Source: Chitinophagaceae bacterium (GTDB lineage: Bacteria > Bacteroidota > Bacteroidia > Chitinophagales > Chitinophagaceae). Taken from it: DNA of 64,000 bases. The notes under the pieces are model-generated. The model had not been told where the DNA came from. It worked only from the letters and a program-made list of their open reading frames with translations, and ran no database searches. The stretch lies in contig CANFKC010000020.1 in the NCBI GenBank assembly GCA_947447265.1, positions 1-64,000 on the forward strand, read 5' to 3'. Shown piece after piece: positions 44,237 to 53,327 of this stretch (the first letter of the stretch is position 1; each line of letters begins with the position of its first letter). The position numbers and the translations under genes are program-made.

Positions 44237-45436
44237 ATGAGTAGCCCTTCGGTGCCTGTTAGTGAGAATGGAATTATTGCGCTTCTGAATGTTGACGATG
44301 CTGTTTATACACAGCTGGCTTCCTGCAATTTTAATGGCAATGAACTTGTTCGTTTTAAGAACGGTGTTGAGTTGTGCTCAAGGTGGGAAAAAAGTAAGCT
44401 GAACATTGTCGCTATTGTATCGCAAAGTGAGGCAATTGCACCGCTAGGTGTTTATATGCTGGAGACAATAAAGAAGAACCCAGCTTTTCCTGAAGTACCT
44501 TATATTCTGCTTGCCAATAAAGTAAACGCTAATGTTGCCCGAATTTGTTTGCAAAGTGGGGTAGCCGACGTCTTCAAGGCTCCGTTCAGGATAAACCATA
44601 TAGAGCGCAGGCTCAACTTTCTGGTGCCTAACTGGAAAGCGATCAGTACAAAAGCTGTTAGCGAAGAAATTAAGACCTATAAAACGCCATTGATTAAAAG
44701 AGCGTTTGACATACTGTTTGCCGGTAGTGTTTTATTGTTATTGTCCCCGTTTCTGCTGATTCTCATCGTCATAATGAAACTGGAATCCAAGGGGCCGATT
44801 TTCTATTATTCTCTGCGCGTCGGTACCGGTTACAAGGTGTTTAAGTTTTACAAGATCAGGTCAATGTATGTGAATGCAGACAAAAAATTGAAGGATCTTA
44901 AGCACCTCAACCAATACGCAGGAGGTGACGACACCACCAAGGCAATTGATATAAATGCCCTTTGCGATCACTGCGTTAAAAATGGTACCTCATGCCAGCG
45001 TTTGTTGTATGCTGATGATATTTCGTGGTGCGAAAAAAATTACATCGATACCCGCAAAGCCCTCAGCGAAAATGCCTTTATTAAACTGAAGAATGACCCG
45101 AGGGTTACCAGGGTGGGCAAGATATTGCGTAACACCAGCATTGATGAATTACCGCAGTTGTGGAATGTGCTTATAGGCGATATGAGTATTGTAGGCAATC
45201 GGCCATTACCATTGTACGAGGCTGAGAAACTGACTACCGACAAATATGCCATGCGGTTTATGGCCCCTGCAGGTATTACTGGTTTGTGGCAGGTTGAAAA
45301 AAGAGGTAAAGGTGAAATGTCGGCTGAAGAAAGAATGATGCTGGATAACGCTTATGCAGAATCGCACAGCTTTGTGAATGATGTTCGCCTGATATTAAAA
45401 ACAATTCCCGCATTGTTGCAGAAAGAAAATGTGTAG
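44237..45436 (+). CDS. Polyprenyl-phosphate sugar-1-phosphate transferase with N-terminal pseudo-receiver
   Basis: 399 residues. Residues ~12-130 have the receiver fold pattern (LLNVDD..., a LAN alcohol-like segment, VFKAPF with the lysine) but no aspartate at the phosphorylation site (IVAIVSQS in place of IIISDL). A TM helix (158-180) then starts the bacterial sugar transferase domain: KRAFDILFAG, GPIFYYSLRVG, KFYKIRSM, DPRVTRVGKILRNTSIDELPQ-type, and GNRPLPLYE. Between KIRSM and DPRV is an insertion with four cysteines C243, C246, C253 and C265, possibly a metal site. It should start repeat-unit assembly on undecaprenyl phosphate. Purine-rich AAAGGATG precedes the start. Confidence 0.9.
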   Translation: MSSPSVPVSENGIIALLNVDDAVYTQLASCNFNGNELVRFKNGVELCSRWEKSKLNIVAIVSQSEAIAPLGVYMLETIKKNPAFPEVPYILLANKVNANVARICLQSGVADVFKAPFRINHIERRLNFLVPNWKAISTKAVSEEIKTYKTPLIKRAFDILFAGSVLLLLSPFLLILIVIMKLESKGPIFYYSLRVGTGYKVFKFYKIRSMYVNADKKLKDLKHLNQYAGGDDTTKAIDINALCDHCVKNGTSCQRLLYADDISWCEKNYIDTRKALSENAFIKLKNDPRVTRVGKILRNTSIDELPQLWNVLIGDMSIVGNRPLPLYEAEKLTTDKYAMRFMAPAGITGLWQVEKRGKGEMSAEERMMLDNAYAESHSFVNDVRLILKTIPALLQKENV

Positions 45437-45534
45437 AAAATAAAACCGCGTGTCGGTCAATTTCGTTTATGTTTTCGGTTGCCTAAAAATGTCTCCATAT
45501 CACAAACGAATTGTGATACGTGCAAAGGGATTTT

Positions 45535-45564
45535 TGATTTTTTACTTTTAATTTTTGCTTTTTC
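45535..45564 (+). repeat. T-rich tract shared with the 41.3-41.5 kb repeats
   Basis: TTTTACTTTTAATTTTTGCT and its flanks match the last ~30 bases of both direct repeats at 41295-41521, and as there, the tract is directly before a start codon (ATG at 45569). Confidence 0.7.
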
Positions 45565-45568
45565 AACA

Positions 45569-46372
45569 ATGCGCCCTGCAACTCTTCCTTCATACATAAC
45601 CCAACTCTTTAGCTATTCTAATGAGGAGAAGATTGCTTTGATCAAAAGGCAATACGCCGCCTTGTTGAAAGGGCAACCAGAAGTAACCGTTGTGATACCC
45701 GCATACAACGAAGAAGAGAATATACTTAACCCTTTACTTTCCATAAGCGCAAATATTACCTCTCGCTCGGTAGAGCTAATTGTGGTTAATAATAATTGTA
45801 CTGATGATACAGAGGCGCTTGTTTTAGCTTCCGGCGTAAAATGTATACGCGAAACAACAAAGGGCGTTACTGCTGCCCGGACTGCAGGACTACACGCCGC
45901 ACGTGGTAAGTATATATTAAACGCTGACGCAGATTCTATTTATCCCCCTACCTGGATTGATGCGATGATACCTCCGCTTGATGACAATAAAGTAGCCATA
46001 ACCTACGGTATGTTTGCGTTTTTGCCAGGTATTGGTAAAGCAAGATTTACTTACTTCTTATACGAGAATGTAGCGGATATGCTACGCTGGTATAAGCGCA
46101 ATTTTAAAGAAGAGGCCATGAATGTATATGGCTGCAATTCTGGCTTCAGGAAAGAACAGTGTCTGCAGGTGGATGCTTATGAACACCCTCCCGGCACAAA
46201 TGAAGATGGCTGGCTCGCTGTAAAGCTACGAGGAAAGGGTTTCGGAAAATTACATAAAGTATACAACAACAAAGCCCTCGTCTGGACCGTTGATCGGCAC
46301 TTGCAAAACGATGGTGGACTGCTTAAAGCATTCACCATGCGCATAAAGCAGGTGTTTATGCCAGGGAAGTAA
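45569..46372 (+). CDS. Family 2 glycosyltransferase
   Basis: 267 residues from the ATG at 45569; an upstream TTG frame (45479) is less likely, as it would translate the T-rich repeat. GT-A fold motifs: VIPAYNEEENI, the metal-binding DAD in LNADADSIYP, and a later NEDGWLAVKLRG segment with the catalytic acid. No TM segment except perhaps near the C terminus, so it is cytoplasmic and adds a sugar to the lipid-linked chain. Last gene of the polysaccharide cluster. Confidence 0.88.
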   Translation: MRPATLPSYITQLFSYSNEEKIALIKRQYAALLKGQPEVTVVIPAYNEEENILNPLLSISANITSRSVELIVVNNNCTDDTEALVLASGVKCIRETTKGVTAARTAGLHAARGKYILNADADSIYPPTWIDAMIPPLDDNKVAITYGMFAFLPGIGKARFTYFLYENVADMLRWYKRNFKEEAMNVYGCNSGFRKEQCLQVDAYEHPPGTNEDGWLAVKLRGKGFGKLHKVYNNKALVWTVDRHLQNDGGLLKAFTMRIKQVFMPGK

Positions 46373-46399
46373 TTGTTTTACTAACTTATTCAGCTTAGC

Positions 46400-46504
46400 C
46401 GGTCTTTGCGAGGCTTTTCGCCGAAGTAATCTCACATCAACTTATGATGATTGTTTATGCGATACCAGTCTCTTGATATTGCTTCGCTTCGCTCGCAAAG
46501 ACCG
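46400..46504. repeat. Inverted repeat of a dispersed GGTCTTTGCGAG element
   Basis: CGGTCTTTGCGAG at 46400-46412 and its exact complement CTCGCAAAGACCG at 46492-46504 flank ~80 bases. The right arm continues as TTGCTTCGCTTCG. Same family as the 6.3-6.4 kb copies. It lies between convergent genes. Confidence 0.82.
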
Positions 46505-46520
46505 TTTTATATAGCTTTCT

Positions 46521-48083
46521 CTACCCCTTATACTCTCCCCATACATCACGAAGCGTATCTGAAATTTCGCCGAGCGTACAAAGGTTTTCGACAGCATCAA
46601 TAACAAAAGGCATCAGGTTTTCTGTAGTGCCTGCTTTCTCCTTTATTGTTGCAAGGCAAGCCATTGCTTTATCGTTGTTTCTTTCTGCCCTTAGTTTTTT
46701 CAACTTTTCAGTTTGAACCTGGCGAATGGAATCGTCGATTCTTAATAATGGCGTATCGTTCTTTTCGGCGGCCGTGAATTTATTAACGCCTACAATTATT
46801 TTACTGCCGTCTTCAATTGCCTTGTTGTATGCATAGGCCGAGCGCGCAATCTCATCTTGCATAAAACGGTTTTCAATAGCCTTTACTGCTCCGCCCATTG
46901 CATCAATTTTCTCAATCAGCTTCCATGCCGCGCCTTCTACCTCGTTAGTTAGTGCTTCTACGTAGAACGAACCGGCCAGCGGGTCAACCGTATCGGTTGC
47001 ACCGCTTTCATAGGCAAGTATCTGCTGGGTTTTAAGGGCTATGCCGGCTGCTTCTTCAGTAGGTAACGATAGTGCCTCGTCATAACCATTGGTATGGAGC
47101 GATTGGGTGCCGCCCAATACTGCTGAAAGTCCCTGCAGCGCCACGCGTACAATATTGTTCTTTGGTTGTTTGGCAGTAAGGGTACTTCCACCGGTCTGGG
47201 TATGGAAACGCAGCATTTGAGCGCGTGGGTCAGTTGCACCGAGCGATTGGGTAATATGCGCCCACATGCGCCTCGCTGCGCGGAACTTGGCTACTTCTTC
47301 AAAAATATTATTGTGTGCATTAAAGAAGAACGAAAGCCTTTGCGCAAACACATTTATATCCAGGTTCTTCTCCTGTGCAGCCTGCAAATAAGCCTTGCCG
47401 TTAGCAAGTGTGAAGGCTAGTTCCTGTACCGCATTCGATCCGGCTTCCCTTATATGGTAACCCGAAATAGAAATAGTATTCCACTTGGGTACTTCTTTGC
47501 TGCAATACTCAAAAATGTCTGTAATAAGGCGCATTGATGGGGTAGGTGGGTATATGTAGGTGCCCCTTGCCGCATATTCTTTAAGAATATCGTTTTGGAT
47601 AGTGCCGCTTATTTTCTTAATGTCTGCGCCTTGCTTTTTAGCCAATGCAATGTATAATGCCAGCAAAATAAACCCTGTAGCATTAATGGTCATAGAAGTA
47701 GAAATGTCACTCAGCTTTATGCCGTCAAACAACAGTTCCATATCCCGCAAAGAATCAATAGCAACACCCACTTTGCCCACTTCTCCTTCTGACATAGCAT
47801 GGTCGCTGTCATAACCTATTTGCGTAGGTAAGTCAAATGCAACCGAAAGACCGCTTACACCCTGGCCCAGCAGGAAGTGATACCGCTTGTTAGATTCTTC
47901 TGCTGTACTGAAGCCCGCATACTGGCGCATGGTCCAGAGCCTGTCGCGGTACATGGCGGCATGCACGCCCCTGGTGAACGGAAATACCCCGGGCATTTCA
48001 TCCATCTTTATGGGTTCGCAATACAGTTCCTTAATTTCTATTCCTGAATCTATTTTGATGGTCTTCTGTTCCAATTGTTTCAA
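46521..48083 (-). CDS. Methylmalonyl-CoA mutase family catalytic subunit (no B12-binding domain)
   Basis: 520 residues holding only the CoA-binding TIM-barrel catalytic part; the C-terminal cobalamin-binding domain of one-chain mutases is absent. Residue Y45 (in AAMYRDR) and R174 (in [10 protein letters not shown]) align with the Tyr and Arg that select methylmalonyl-CoA over isobutyryl- or 2-hydroxyisobutyryl-CoA. TTG start (no ATG in frame near the expected N terminus). The cobalamin-binding small subunit is expected elsewhere in the genome. pyrB starts 53 bases upstream on the same strand, so co-transcription is possible. Role: propionate / succinyl-CoA interconversion. Confidence 0.92.
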   Translation of the reverse strand: MKQLEQKTIKIDSGIEIKELYCEPIKMDEMPGVFPFTRGVHAAMYRDRLWTMRQYAGFSTAEESNKRYHFLLGQGVSGLSVAFDLPTQIGYDSDHAMSEGEVGKVGVAIDSLRDMELLFDGIKLSDISTSMTINATGFILLALYIALAKKQGADIKKISGTIQNDILKEYAARGTYIYPPTPSMRLITDIFEYCSKEVPKWNTISISGYHIREAGSNAVQELAFTLANGKAYLQAAQEKNLDINVFAQRLSFFFNAHNNIFEEVAKFRAARRMWAHITQSLGATDPRAQMLRFHTQTGGSTLTAKQPKNNIVRVALQGLSAVLGGTQSLHTNGYDEALSLPTEEAAGIALKTQQILAYESGATDTVDPLAGSFYVEALTNEVEGAAWKLIEKIDAMGGAVKAIENRFMQDEIARSAYAYNKAIEDGSKIIVGVNKFTAAEKNDTPLLRIDDSIRQVQTEKLKKLRAERNNDKAMACLATIKEKAGTTENLMPFVIDAVENLCTLGEISDTLRDVWGEYKG

Positions 48084-48136
48084 TTTGTTGCCGGCAAAGA
48101 AAAATGTTTGTTTATGCCGGTATGTTATTTGCTTAG

Positions 48137-49075
48137 TTATAATTGTGACTCGGCTTCTCTTTTGCCTGACAGCAGGTAAATAACTGCCATGCGAATAGCC
48201 ACACCATTTTCTACCTGGCCGAGTATGATAGATTGTTTACTATCCGCCACATCACTGTTTATTTCCACGCCGCGGTTTATAGGACCGGGGTGCATAATTA
48301 CAATATCTTTTTCAATGCTATCCAGCATCTGTTTATTTACCCCATAATACATGGCATATTCGCGCAGGGTTGAAAATAAGGGCTTGTGCTGGCGTTCCAA
48401 CTGTATACGCAGCACGTTGGCTACGTCGCACCATTCCAGGGCCTTCTTCACGTTATATTCTACCTTTACGCCTAATGATTCAATATGCTTGGGTATCAGG
48501 GTAGGTGGCCCGGATACGACAACCTCTGCGCCCAATTTGTTAAGGCAGTAAATATTGCTCAATGCTACGCGGCTGTGCATAATATCTCCTAGTATCGCCA
48601 CGCGCTTGCCGCGCAGGTCGCCCAGCTTTTCGCGCATAGAATAGGCATCCAGTAAAGCCTGTGTAGGATGTTCATTCGTGCCATCGCCCGCATTTATAAT
48701 GCTCGCATCAATATGATTGGCAAGGAACCACGGTGCGCCACTGGCAGAGTGCCGCATTACCACCATATCTACCTTCATAGCCAATATATTGTTCACCGTA
48801 TCTATCAGTGTTTCACCCTTTGACACCGAAGAACCCGAAGCCGAGAAATTGACCACATCGGCACCTAATCTTTTTTCCGCCAGTTCGAAAGATAATCTGG
48901 TACGGGTAGAATTTTCAAAAAATACGTTGGCAACAGTTGTGTCGCGCAGGGTGGGTACTTTTTTTATAGGCCGTTGTAATACTTGTTTGAAATTATCAGC
49001 TGTTTTAAATATCTGTTCAATATCCTGAACATTCAGTTCTTTGATACCCAGCAGATGTTTTACAGAAAGGCCCAT
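48137..49075 (-). CDS. pyrB: Aspartate carbamoyltransferase catalytic chain
   Basis: 312 residues from the ATG at 49075 (a longer frame to 49123 is rejected because the extra 16 residues are lysine-rich and precede the conserved KHLLG start). Carbamoyl-phosphate site [14 protein letters not shown] segment, HPTQALLD, and LxLQ/RIQLER motif. Makes carbamoyl-aspartate in pyrimidine synthesis. pyrR lies just upstream on the same strand, 125 bases away, with a degenerate heptamer repeat between. No regulatory chain (pyrI) is next to it. Confidence 0.95.
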   Translation of the reverse strand: MGLSVKHLLGIKELNVQDIEQIFKTADNFKQVLQRPIKKVPTLRDTTVANVFFENSTRTRLSFELAEKRLGADVVNFSASGSSVSKGETLIDTVNNILAMKVDMVVMRHSASGAPWFLANHIDASIINAGDGTNEHPTQALLDAYSMREKLGDLRGKRVAILGDIMHSRVALSNIYCLNKLGAEVVVSGPPTLIPKHIESLGVKVEYNVKKALEWCDVANVLRIQLERQHKPLFSTLREYAMYYGVNKQMLDSIEKDIVIMHPGPINRGVEINSDVADSKQSIILGQVENGVAIRMAVIYLLSGKREAESQL

Positions 49076-49165
49076 TTTATTTAGTTTACTTTTTTTAATT
49101 TTTAATTGATTCCTACTAATCACACACGGAACTCCCGCCCCTTACTACACAATAATAAATTGAAA

Positions 49166-49202
49166 GACGCGACTTACGACTCTCGACTTATGACTTACGA
49201 CT
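49166..49202. repeat. Degenerate heptamer repeat between pyrR and pyrB
   Basis: GACGCGACTTACGACTCTCG followed by ACTTATGACTTACGAC: variants of the complement of the AAGTCGT unit that stands before kdsB. It reaches into the pyrR stop codon. Confidence 0.75.
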
Positions 49203-49740
49203 AAGGCGCTACTTTATCCAGCAACACTACTTCATCCTTACCATCTGTTTCCTGCCAGTATACTTTTACTTTTTGTGTAAGTATGGTATCTACGGAATAG
49301 CCGTTATAGTCGGGTTGTATAGGTAATTCACGGCTGAAGCGGCGGTCAATAAGTGTGAGTAATTCCACCCTTTTCGGCCTGCCAAAATCGATAAGGGCAT
49401 CCATTGCGGACCTTATGGTGCGGCCGGTATATAGCACATCATCAATAAGTACCACATTCTTTCCTTCAATACTAAAAGGCATATTGGTATCTGACGGCAC
49501 ATGGATATCGGCGCTATGTACATCATCGCGGTAAAACGTAATGTCAAGCAGACCGTAATCTATATTGTTATTGCCACTTATTTTTTTTACAAGACTTGCG
49601 ATCCTGTTAGATAAATAAATACCCCGGGGCTGAATGCCTATTATAGCCGTATCGGTAAAAGGCATATGGTTTTCTACAAGCTGGTGAGCCAGTCGCTGTA
49701 GTGTGATATTCATGAGGTTGCTATTCAGCAGGGTCTTCAC
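49201..49740 (-). CDS. pyrR: PyrR-type bifunctional regulator / uracil phosphoribosyltransferase
   Basis: 179 residues. PRPP motif VVLIDDVLYTGRT and the GIQPRGI and DRRFSRELPIQPDY segments are characteristic of PyrR. In Firmicutes PyrR binds mRNA to attenuate pyr operons; in Bacteroidota it may act mainly as an enzyme. The start is GTG at 49740: the extra nine residues up to ATG at 49713 align with the N-terminal helix of PyrR (LLNSNLMNITLQRLAH). It precedes pyrB, consistent with a pyr operon. Confidence 0.92.
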   Translation of the reverse strand: MKTLLNSNLMNITLQRLAHQLVENHMPFTDTAIIGIQPRGIYLSNRIASLVKKISGNNNIDYGLLDITFYRDDVHSADIHVPSDTNMPFSIEGKNVVLIDDVLYTGRTIRSAMDALIDFGRPKRVELLTLIDRRFSRELPIQPDYNGYSVDTILTQKVKVYWQETDGKDEVVLLDKVAP

Positions 49741-49869
49741 AGATCGTTGATTTTGTACTCAAAATTAGAAAAGCTGGAGTTATAATTGAATTAATTATCG
49801 AAAAATGTTTTTCACACCTGTTTTTATCATTCTGATAAACATTACTTTCGCCGAAGTGAATTAACGATT

Positions 49870-50304
49870 ATGAATACTCCTGCCGCCATAATACAAAATA
49901 TCAACGACTTTTTCGACATATACGCACAGACACTGGAAAGCCATAATGCTAAAGGAATGGCCTATCTGCACCAGATACCAACCACTATGCTGGCCGATGA
50001 TGCCTATACAATTTTCAGTGATGCCAGTAAATTAGAAGGCTTTTTTAATCAGGGAATATCTTTTTACAGACAACTCGGCATTACTTTTATAAGAGCAGAG
50101 GTTTGGACTAAAACAGATGTCACCAGCCGCATAGCGAATGCAAAAGTAACCTGGAAATACAACGATGCTTTGCAACAGCCTGTTTACAGTTGCGATTATC
50201 AATATGTGCTGAAGCTCGATAAGAATAACCAATGGCGCATTATTCTATCGGTTTCCGTTAATGAGAAAGAGCGCATGGAAGAATGGAAAGCGCAACATCC
50301 TTAA
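49870..50304 (+). CDS. NTF2-like (SnoaL/DUF4440-type) fold protein
   Basis: 144 residues, no signal peptide. Helical N terminus (INDFFDIYAQTLESHNAKGM) and the curved sheet pattern (RIANAKVTWKYND..., YSCDYQYVLKLDKNNQWRIIL) fit the NTF2-like superfamily, which includes small enzymes and ligand-binding proteins. The exact role is unknown. A TACTTTCG element near 49841 may serve as its -7 box. Divergent from pyrR. Confidence 0.78.
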   Translation: MNTPAAIIQNINDFFDIYAQTLESHNAKGMAYLHQIPTTMLADDAYTIFSDASKLEGFFNQGISFYRQLGITFIRAEVWTKTDVTSRIANAKVTWKYNDALQQPVYSCDYQYVLKLDKNNQWRIILSVSVNEKERMEEWKAQHP

Positions 50305-50396
50305 ACATTTTACTTGCAAAACAACTTCGCGGTATTTACTTTTGAACCGCGGACTGAAGTACAGCGCCCGAAACACAAATTACGACTCTTCTGTTT

Positions 50397-50765
50397 ATGA
50401 CTATAAAGGAACGTCCATCTACCTACCAGGTATTAGTATATGTAGCCTATGGGTTTTACATATTGCTTGGGCTGGTCTGGTTTCTTCTGGGGATATTGAA
50501 TACTCCATCCAAAACCAATCCATTGGCATTCTTTATTGCGCTTACGTTTGGCTTGCAGGCATATTACCGGCATTTACTTACTAATCTTATTTTAGGGATT
50601 GTCGGTTTCTTCCTTTCTATTTTAATTCTGCTTTCTGCATTGAATCTCGCACTGCAACCTACTGCAAAGGGTGGGGCATTGCCGCTCATCCTTATTTCTG
50701 TAGCCAGCCTTGGCCTATCAGGCATCCTGATATTCAGTTATCTAAAGTTGAATTTTAAGGATTAA
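50397..50765 (+). CDS. Four-TM membrane protein of unknown function
   Basis: 122 residues with four predicted TM segments (about 11-31, 41-53, 61-80 and 95-115) and short polar loops. The start is ATG at 50397. No family recognised. It ends 31 bases before the convergent toxin gene. Confidence 0.6.
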   Translation: MTIKERPSTYQVLVYVAYGFYILLGLVWFLLGILNTPSKTNPLAFFIALTFGLQAYYRHLLTNLILGIVGFFLSILILLSALNLALQPTAKGGALPLILISVASLGLSGILIFSYLKLNFKD

Positions 50766-50795
50766 AGGTTTGTTCGCAGCTATTTTTCTATTTTC

Positions 50796-51077
50796 TTAAT
50801 ATTTCGGCCTTCTACTTGTGTGCCTTATAGCTGTTACGAATACGGAATCTTCACTTATCTCAAAAATGATTAGAAAAGGGAATTTATTGATCTTTATCTT
50901 TCTTATCCAATTTTTTATAATACCGTAATGAAAAGGATGATTTTTCAGCTTATTGAGACTTCGCTCGACTTCATCTAAAAAAGTGTCACCCAGACCCGTT
51001 TTTTGTTCCTCATACCAATCATAGGCAATCTGTAAGTCGCCTATCGCTTCCTCTTGTAAAACAATGTTGTATTGCAT
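50796..51077 (-). CDS. ParE/RelE-superfamily toxin
   Basis: 93 residues with the typical pattern: N-terminal strand YNIVLQEEAIGDL, long helix (AYDWYEEQKTGLGDTFLDEVE), FPFLIIFEISED and ending RHTSRRP. It follows the antitoxin gene with a one-base overlap (TAATG), as in most two-gene toxin-antitoxin operons. RelE-type toxins cut mRNA, ParE-type toxins poison gyrase; the sequence alone does not settle this, though the absence of a conserved RelE catalytic Tyr/Arg set near the C terminus leans to ParE. Confidence 0.88.
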   Translation of the reverse strand: MQYNIVLQEEAIGDLQIAYDWYEEQKTGLGDTFLDEVERSLNKLKNHPFHYGIIKNWIRKIKINKFPFLIIFEISEDSVFVTAIRHTSRRPKY

Positions 51078-51316
51078 TATACAACCTTTTTACTCTTTAT
51101 TATCTCTTTTGCTTCTTTCCAGGAGTGTAACGTGCTTTCTCCACTTAGTCGTTTACTTCTCCGCAATTCGAAAAGCTCAAAGTCTTCTGCACTGAATGGG
51201 TAAGTTTCATTGTCGGCATTATATTCTTTGGCGACTGCGTACATCAGCTTAATAAACTTTTCATCGCCTTTATCGACATAGTTGTGCAATTTATTGCGAA
51301 TGGCTGCCGGAGTCAT
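51077..51316 (-). CDS. Antitoxin of the ParE/RelE pair
   Basis: 79 residues, upstream of and overlapping the toxin by one base. It starts MTPAAIRNKLHNYVDKGDEKF and ends SWKEAKEIIKSKK, a pattern common for Bacteroidota RelE/ParE antitoxins with a C-terminal helix that wraps the toxin. No clear HTH or RHH domain is visible, so autoregulation is not proven. Confidence 0.82.
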   Translation of the reverse strand: MTPAAIRNKLHNYVDKGDEKFIKLMYAVAKEYNADNETYPFSAEDFELFELRRSKRLSGESTLHSWKEAKEIIKSKKVV

Positions 51317-51353
51317 ATGGTTGCTTTTTCTACAAATTTACCAAAAAGTACCA

Positions 51354-51382
51354 ACAAAAAAAGGACACCGCATGGTGCCCTT
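51354..51382 (-). terminator. Intrinsic terminator of queA
   Basis: On the minus strand AAGGGCACC, loop, GGTGTCCTT followed by TTTTT, 26 bases after the queA stop at 51408. One mismatch in the stem. Confidence 0.8.
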
Positions 51383-51407
51383 CTCAATATATTCAGTAAG
51401 TTAAGTA

Positions 51408-52457
51408 CTAGATGATTAACATCGCATCTCCGTAGCTGAAGAAGCGGTATTTTTCTTTGATTGCTGTTTCGTAGGTATGCATCATAAGGTCAAAACCGGC
51501 AAATGCACATGCCATGATCATCAGGCTGGTTTTTGGCAGGTGGAAGTTAGTGATCAGGGAGTCAGCAATAGAAAACTCATAAGGAGGGTGGATGAACAAA
51601 TTAGTCCAGCCTTCTTCTGGCTTCAATAAACCCTGTGCAGTAACAGAACTCTCCAATGCACGCATGGTAGTAGTACCGATAGAGCAAACATGCCTTTTTT
51701 CAATTTTGGCACGGTTTACTATATTGGCTGCATATTCATCAACCTTAAAGTATTCAGCATCCATTTTATGCTTGCTAAGATCTTCCACTTCAATAGGGCG
51801 GAAAGTACCTAAACCGGTATGCAAAGTAGCTTCAGCAAACTTAACGCCTACTATCTCCAACCTTTTAATTAATTCACGGCTGAAGTGCATACCTGCAGTT
51901 GGGGCAGCCACTGCGCCTTCATACTTGGCATAAACCGTCTGGTAGCGTTCTTTATCTTCTTCTTCAGGCTTACGCTTAATGTATTTAGGTAATGGGGTTT
52001 CACCGAGTATATCCAGCTGGTTACGGAACTCCTGTTCGTTACCATCAAAAAGGAAACGGATAGTACGGCCGCGGGAAGTTGTATTGTCTATTACTTCTGC
52101 TACCAGCTCATCATTATCTCCAAAATACAATTTGTTGCCAACACGTATTTTACGCGCAGGGTCTACAATTACATCCCAAAGGTGGTTAGGTTTGTTCAAT
52201 TCACGAAGCAGGAAAACTTCGATCTTGGCACCCGTTTTTTCCTTGCGGCCGTAAAGACGGGCAGGGAAAACCTTAGTGTTATTAACAACCATTACATCCT
52301 TGTCATGGAAAAAGCCAAGGACATCCTTAAATAATTTATGTTCAATTTTACCAGTATCTTTGTAAACCACCATAAGGCGGCTTTCTTCGCGTTTTTTCGC
52401 AGGGTGTTGTGCTATGAGATTTAATGGTAGATCGAACTTGAATTGCGACAACTTCAT
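51408..52457 (-). CDS. queA: S-adenosylmethionine:tRNA ribosyltransferase-isomerase
   Basis: 349 residues, normal length. Transfers and isomerises ribose from SAM to preQ1 at tRNA position 34 in queuosine synthesis. Conserved start [26 protein letters not shown], the APTAGMHFS motif, [12 protein letters not shown] and [16 protein letters not shown] are family signatures. ATG start. It is not next to other queuosine genes. Followed by its own terminator and the toxin-antitoxin pair. Confidence 0.97.
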   Translation of the reverse strand: MKLSQFKFDLPLNLIAQHPAKKREESRLMVVYKDTGKIEHKLFKDVLGFFHDKDVMVVNNTKVFPARLYGRKEKTGAKIEVFLLRELNKPNHLWDVIVDPARKIRVGNKLYFGDNDELVAEVIDNTTSRGRTIRFLFDGNEQEFRNQLDILGETPLPKYIKRKPEEEDKERYQTVYAKYEGAVAAPTAGMHFSRELIKRLEIVGVKFAEATLHTGLGTFRPIEVEDLSKHKMDAEYFKVDEYAANIVNRAKIEKRHVCSIGTTTMRALESSVTAQGLLKPEEGWTNLFIHPPYEFSIADSLITNFHLPKTSLMIMACAFAGFDLMMHTYETAIKEKYRFFSYGDAMLII

Positions 52458-52741
52458 AAGAAGAAAAGAATGTTTTAAAAGTGTGCAAAGTTACGCAAAA
52501 TTTAGTTAATAGTACCGTAATAGCAAACAGTTGTTAATTATTTTAACATTTATTATAGTTTGCCGGTTTTTTGCGCTAAATTAAGGTTGAAAAACCAGGG
52601 TATTAAGTGATAATTCCCCATTTAAGAAGCAGAAATAGGTACAGTACCCGCTGAGCAAAACTAACATCATCCATCTGTTTCAAGGTGTTTAATACTGATA
52701 CACTATAAGCCTGGAAGGCGCAACAATTGCCTGCATTAGCT

Positions 52742-52749
52742 TATCTTTG
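52742..52749 (+). promoter_or_regulatory. -7 promoter element very close to a start codon
   Basis: TATCTTTG matches TAnnTTTG and ends 4 bases before the ATG at 52754. A transcript start at the usual distance would leave almost no leader. Confidence 0.4.
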
Positions 52750-52753
52750 TAGT

Positions 52754-53266
52754 ATGCAAAACCAGGAAATTAAAGACCTGATACCGGCAGATTTTTCTGA
52801 CGAGTCGAGGGTTTGGGTATACCAGAGCAGCAGGGCTTTTATCGAAAAGGAAGCGGCTGAAGTTAATGAGCAGCTATACCAGTTCTATAACCAATGGGAA
52901 ACACACGGAGCACCGGTAAAAGGTTGGGCCAAGCTATTATTCAGGCAGTTTGTAGTCGTGATGGCAGATGAGCGTATGAATGCAGTTAGCGGTTGTAGTA
53001 CAGATAGCTCTGTGCGGGTAATTAAAAGTCTGGAGCGCCAGTACGATGTAAATTTCTTTGACCGCATGATGCTTACGTTCCTGAGGAACGGGAAGGCCGA
53101 TATGTTGCCGTTTAATCAGGTTCAGTATGCTTTAGAGAAAGGGTTTATTAGCATGGATACCCCATTGTTCAACAATACCATCACCACCAAGGCCGAATTG
53201 TTGGAAAATTGGTTGATACCGCTAAAAGATAGTTGGTTAGCCGGCAGGGTGAATGTGCCGCAGTAG
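52754..53266 (+). CDS. Conserved Bacteroidota protein of unknown function
   Basis: 170 residues from the ATG at 52754; the TTG at 52727 would place the start before the promoter box. Soluble, with a conserved-looking start MQNQEIKDLIPADFSDESRVWVYQ and the later motif GCSTDSSVRVIK.LE. Related proteins in Bacteroidota are labelled ABC transporter ATPase in databases as I recall, but no Walker motifs are present, so that label looks wrong. Function unknown. Confidence 0.75.
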   Translation: MQNQEIKDLIPADFSDESRVWVYQSSRAFIEKEAAEVNEQLYQFYNQWETHGAPVKGWAKLLFRQFVVVMADERMNAVSGCSTDSSVRVIKSLERQYDVNFFDRMMLTFLRNGKADMLPFNQVQYALEKGFISMDTPLFNNTITTKAELLENWLIPLKDSWLAGRVNVPQ

Positions 53267-53327
53267 TCGCCGTAAACTTTAGTTTCATGGCATAATATTT
53301 GCTATAAAAACGTTAAAGTGCACCTTA

